The notes under the pieces were generated by a model that saw nothing but the letters and a program-made list of their open reading frames with translations, did not search any database and was not told the origin of the DNA. This document shows positions 12,593 through 14,196 of a DNA stretch of 14,196 nucleotides, piece by piece (position 1 is the stretch's first letter; each line of letters opens with the position of its first letter). The position numbers were made by a program, and so were the translations under genes. This DNA comes from Streptococcus mitis (GTDB lineage Bacteria; Bacillota; Bacilli; Lactobacillales; Streptococcaceae), in assembly GCA_018364455.1 (NCBI GenBank), contig JAGZLW010000047.1, positions 1 through 14,196 of the forward strand, given 5' to 3'.

Positions 12593-13999
12593 CTAGTCTA
12601 TAATCTGACTTTCCGCTACTTTCTTGTACCAGTGAGCTGATTTCTTAGGATAACGTTCTTGGGTTTCAAAGTCTACATAGAAGAGACCGTAACGTTTTTC
12701 ATAACCGTTTGACCATGAGAAGACATCCATTAATGACCAAATGAAGTAACCTTTTACATTTGCTCCATCTGCAATAGCATCAGACAAGACTTCCAAGTGT
12801 TGTTTCACATAATCAATACGGCCATCATCGTAAACAGTGTTATCGACGAACTCATCTTTATAACCAAGTCCATTTTCAGTGATGTAGATTTTCTTATAGT
12901 TAGGATAATCTTTCTTCACGCGCATGATTTGGTCATACAAACCTTGAGGGTAGATAATCCAATCCCAATCCGTACGTGGTACATAGTCAGGAGCTACACG
13001 ACGACCAACACCTTTGATTTGGTATTTAGAGCTTCCTTTTTCACCCTTACCATTATGGATGATTTCAGTTTCTCCATCAAATGCTTCCATCCAATCACTC
13101 ATATAGTAGTTAATTCCTAGGAAGTCATTCAAGTCTTTTGCGGCTTCTAATACTTCGAAATCTTCTTCACGAAGATCTAAGCTACCACCATTGGCAGCCA
13201 AGATAGCCTCTACCCCTGCCAGAGTCTTTTCAGAGTAGTGACCCAGATAAGTTGCATCCAAGATAAATTTGTTATGGATAATGTCCTCCAACTCTGCCGC
13301 AATAACATCTGCAGGATTTTCAGGATCTAAAGGATACTTGGTTGGCAGAGCGTGAACAACACCAATTTCACCTTTATAGCCTTTATCTTTATATAGTTTC
13401 ACAGCGCGTGCATGAGAAACCATCATATTGTGGTGCGATTGGAAAACTTTGGCAAGGTCGTACTGAATACCTGGAGGGAATTTACCAACCAAGTATTGAC
13501 CATCACCGATTGGCCCAATTTCATTAAAGGTTGTCCAATAGTTTACTTCTGGGAATTCTTCAAAACAGAAAGCCGCGTAGTCTACAAAGTGTTCAATGTT
13601 TTCACGGTTTAAAAAGTCGCCATTTGAGTGGAGAGCTTCTGGTGTGTCAAAGTGATGAAGAGTTACAAAGGGCTCAACGTGACGTTTGTGACACTCTGCA
13701 AATAGATTATGATAAAATTCAACACCTTTAGCATTTACTTGGCCATAACCAGTCGGGAAAATACGTGACCAGGCAATAGAAATTCGAATACCATTGACAC
13801 CATACTCTTCTGCCAACTTGAGGTCAACTGGATATCGATTGTAAAAGTCACTGGCTGGTTCTGCAGTGTACCAGTAATTATCTTCAAGATATTTATCCCA
13901 CGCAACTGGTCCTTTTCCATCAGTATGTGTAGCACCTTCTGCTTGATAAGCAGCTGTTGCGCCACCAAAAATAAAGTCTTTTGGAAGTGTTTTTGTCAT
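12593..13999 (-). CDS. lacG: LacG, 6-phospho-beta-galactosidase (GH1)
   Basis: 468 residues, identical in length to lactococcal LacG and very close to it in sequence. It splits lactose-6-phosphate, delivered by the lactose PTS, into glucose and galactose-6-phosphate for the tagatose pathway. The GH1 acid/base Glu160 is in TTFNEIG and the nucleophile Glu375 in YITENGLG. The residues that bind the 6-phosphate and set 6-P-galactoside preference, Ser428, Lys435 and Tyr437 in FSWSNGYEKRYG, are present. I start at the ATG at 13999 (MTKTLPKDF), preceded by AGGTG, not at the in-frame GTG three codons upstream. No lacE or lacF is visible upstream; a strong hairpin lies 36 bases before the start. Confidence 0.96.
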   Translation of the reverse strand: MTKTLPKDFIFGGATAAYQAEGATHTDGKGPVAWDKYLEDNYWYTAEPASDFYNRYPVDLKLAEEYGVNGIRISIAWSRIFPTGYGQVNAKGVEFYHNLFAECHKRHVEPFVTLHHFDTPEALHSNGDFLNRENIEHFVDYAAFCFEEFPEVNYWTTFNEIGPIGDGQYLVGKFPPGIQYDLAKVFQSHHNMMVSHARAVKLYKDKGYKGEIGVVHALPTKYPLDPENPADVIAAELEDIIHNKFILDATYLGHYSEKTLAGVEAILAANGGSLDLREEDFEVLEAAKDLNDFLGINYYMSDWMEAFDGETEIIHNGKGEKGSSKYQIKGVGRRVAPDYVPRTDWDWIIYPQGLYDQIMRVKKDYPNYKKIYITENGLGYKDEFVDNTVYDDGRIDYVKQHLEVLSDAIADGANVKGYFIWSLMDVFSWSNGYEKRYGLFYVDFETQERYPKKSAHWYKKVAESQIID

Positions 14000-14034
14000 T
14001 TTTTTCACCTATTTCTTGATTTAAAATAAAGTAA

Positions 14035-14080
14035 AAGTGAGAGGAGAGGAGTCAGTGAGCCATCCTTCTCCATCTCACTT
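14035..14080 (-). terminator. Terminator-like hairpin in front of lacG
   Basis: On the minus strand AAGTGAGATGGAGAAGGA pairs with TCCTCTCCTCTCACTT: 16 base pairs with two single-base bulges and a 12-base loop. TTACTTTATTTT follows. It would stop transcripts from upstream (lacE side, outside the window) before lacG, or act as an attenuator. I found no convincing promoter between it and lacG. Confidence 0.65.
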
Positions 14081-14090
14081 CTTGTACCGA

Positions 14091-14196
14091 GTCACCAAAT
14101 TGTGACATGAGGAGGTAAAAACGATATCTTTTTACCGACGAATTAATAAGGCGATTAGGAAATTCGCCATAGCGATTTCCGTAACGATAGGAGACT
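14091..14196. other. Unassigned structured intergenic block upstream of lacG
   Basis: Three further stem-loops follow one another: GTCAC-N6-GTGAC (14091-14106), GGTAAAAA-N7-TTTTTACC (14114-14136) and GGAAATTCGC-N4-GCGATTTCC (14158-14180, one bulge). On the minus strand one frame stays open from the window edge to a TGA at 14052 (47 codons, Arg/Tyr/Phe-rich), but it has no visible start and its translation matches nothing I recognise. It may be part of a repeat element, a structured RNA or a gene remnant. It is not the end of lacE as far as I can tell. Confidence 0.4.

Noticed and set aside
13735..13968. 77-codon minus-strand open frame
   Set aside because: Shifted frame inside the conserved N-terminal part of lacG; no sign of a frameshift in lacG.
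1..14196. CRISPR array, tRNA, rRNA, prophage, insertion sequence, toxin-antitoxin or other defence system
   Set aside because: No regularly spaced repeats, no RNA gene folds, no transposase or phage proteins and no toxin-antitoxin pair were seen. The genes are known metabolic ones, so I do not claim a new system.

Overview
This 14.2 kb stretch is low-GC chromosomal DNA from a Streptococcus, most probably of the mitis group (S. pneumoniae, S. mitis, S. pseudopneumoniae or a close relative). The main reasons are two BOX-type intergenic repeats carrying the core ACGGCAAGGCGACGTTGACG, the block ptsH-ptsI / nrdH-nrdE-nrdF / lacR-lacG, AT-rich promoters with extended -10 elements (TATGATAAAAT), and strong AGGAG-type ribosome binding sites. 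It is ordinary metabolic chromosome. I found no phage, conjugative, CRISPR, rRNA or tRNA genes.

Left part (1-4042): a dihydroxyacetone (Dha) utilisation locus of two divergent operons, dhaK-dhaL-dhaM (minus) and dhaS-dhaQ (plus). The 125-150 bp between them holds a complete control region: a -35/-10 for dhaK, a perfect catabolite-repression (cre) site on that -10, a DhaS operator just upstream of the -35, and an extended -10 for dhaS. Each operon ends in a terminator-like hairpin. The whole locus lies between two 97% identical BOX repeats in the same orientation, so it looks like a cassette.

Middle (4083-7402): on the minus strand, a ClbS/DfsB-family protein, a YkgJ-type cysteine-cluster protein, and ptsH-ptsI (HPr and Enzyme I), the general phosphate relay of the PTS. 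HPr and EI are expected to phosphorylate DhaM, which powers DhaK/DhaL. HPr-Ser46-P with CcpA would act at the dha cre site, so the two blocks are functionally linked.

Right-centre (7403-11352): nrdH-nrdE, then nrdF, for class Ib aerobic ribonucleotide reductase. Two NrdR boxes exactly 42 bp apart lie before the nrdH promoter. nrdE and nrdF are separated by a strong terminator, and nrdF has its own extended -10 promoter. No nrdI is present.

Right end (11367-14196): lacR (repressor of the lac/tagatose-6-phosphate genes), a convergent bidirectional terminator, a small hypothetical gene, and lacG (6-phospho-beta-galactosidase). Upstream of lacG there is no lacE in view. Instead there are about 160 bp with four consecutive stem-loops, the one nearest lacG terminator-like. 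That structured block is the part of the window I can explain least. Several genes have better starts than their longest open frames (dhaS, lacR, lacG and the small hypothetical gene), based on ribosome binding sites and promoters.
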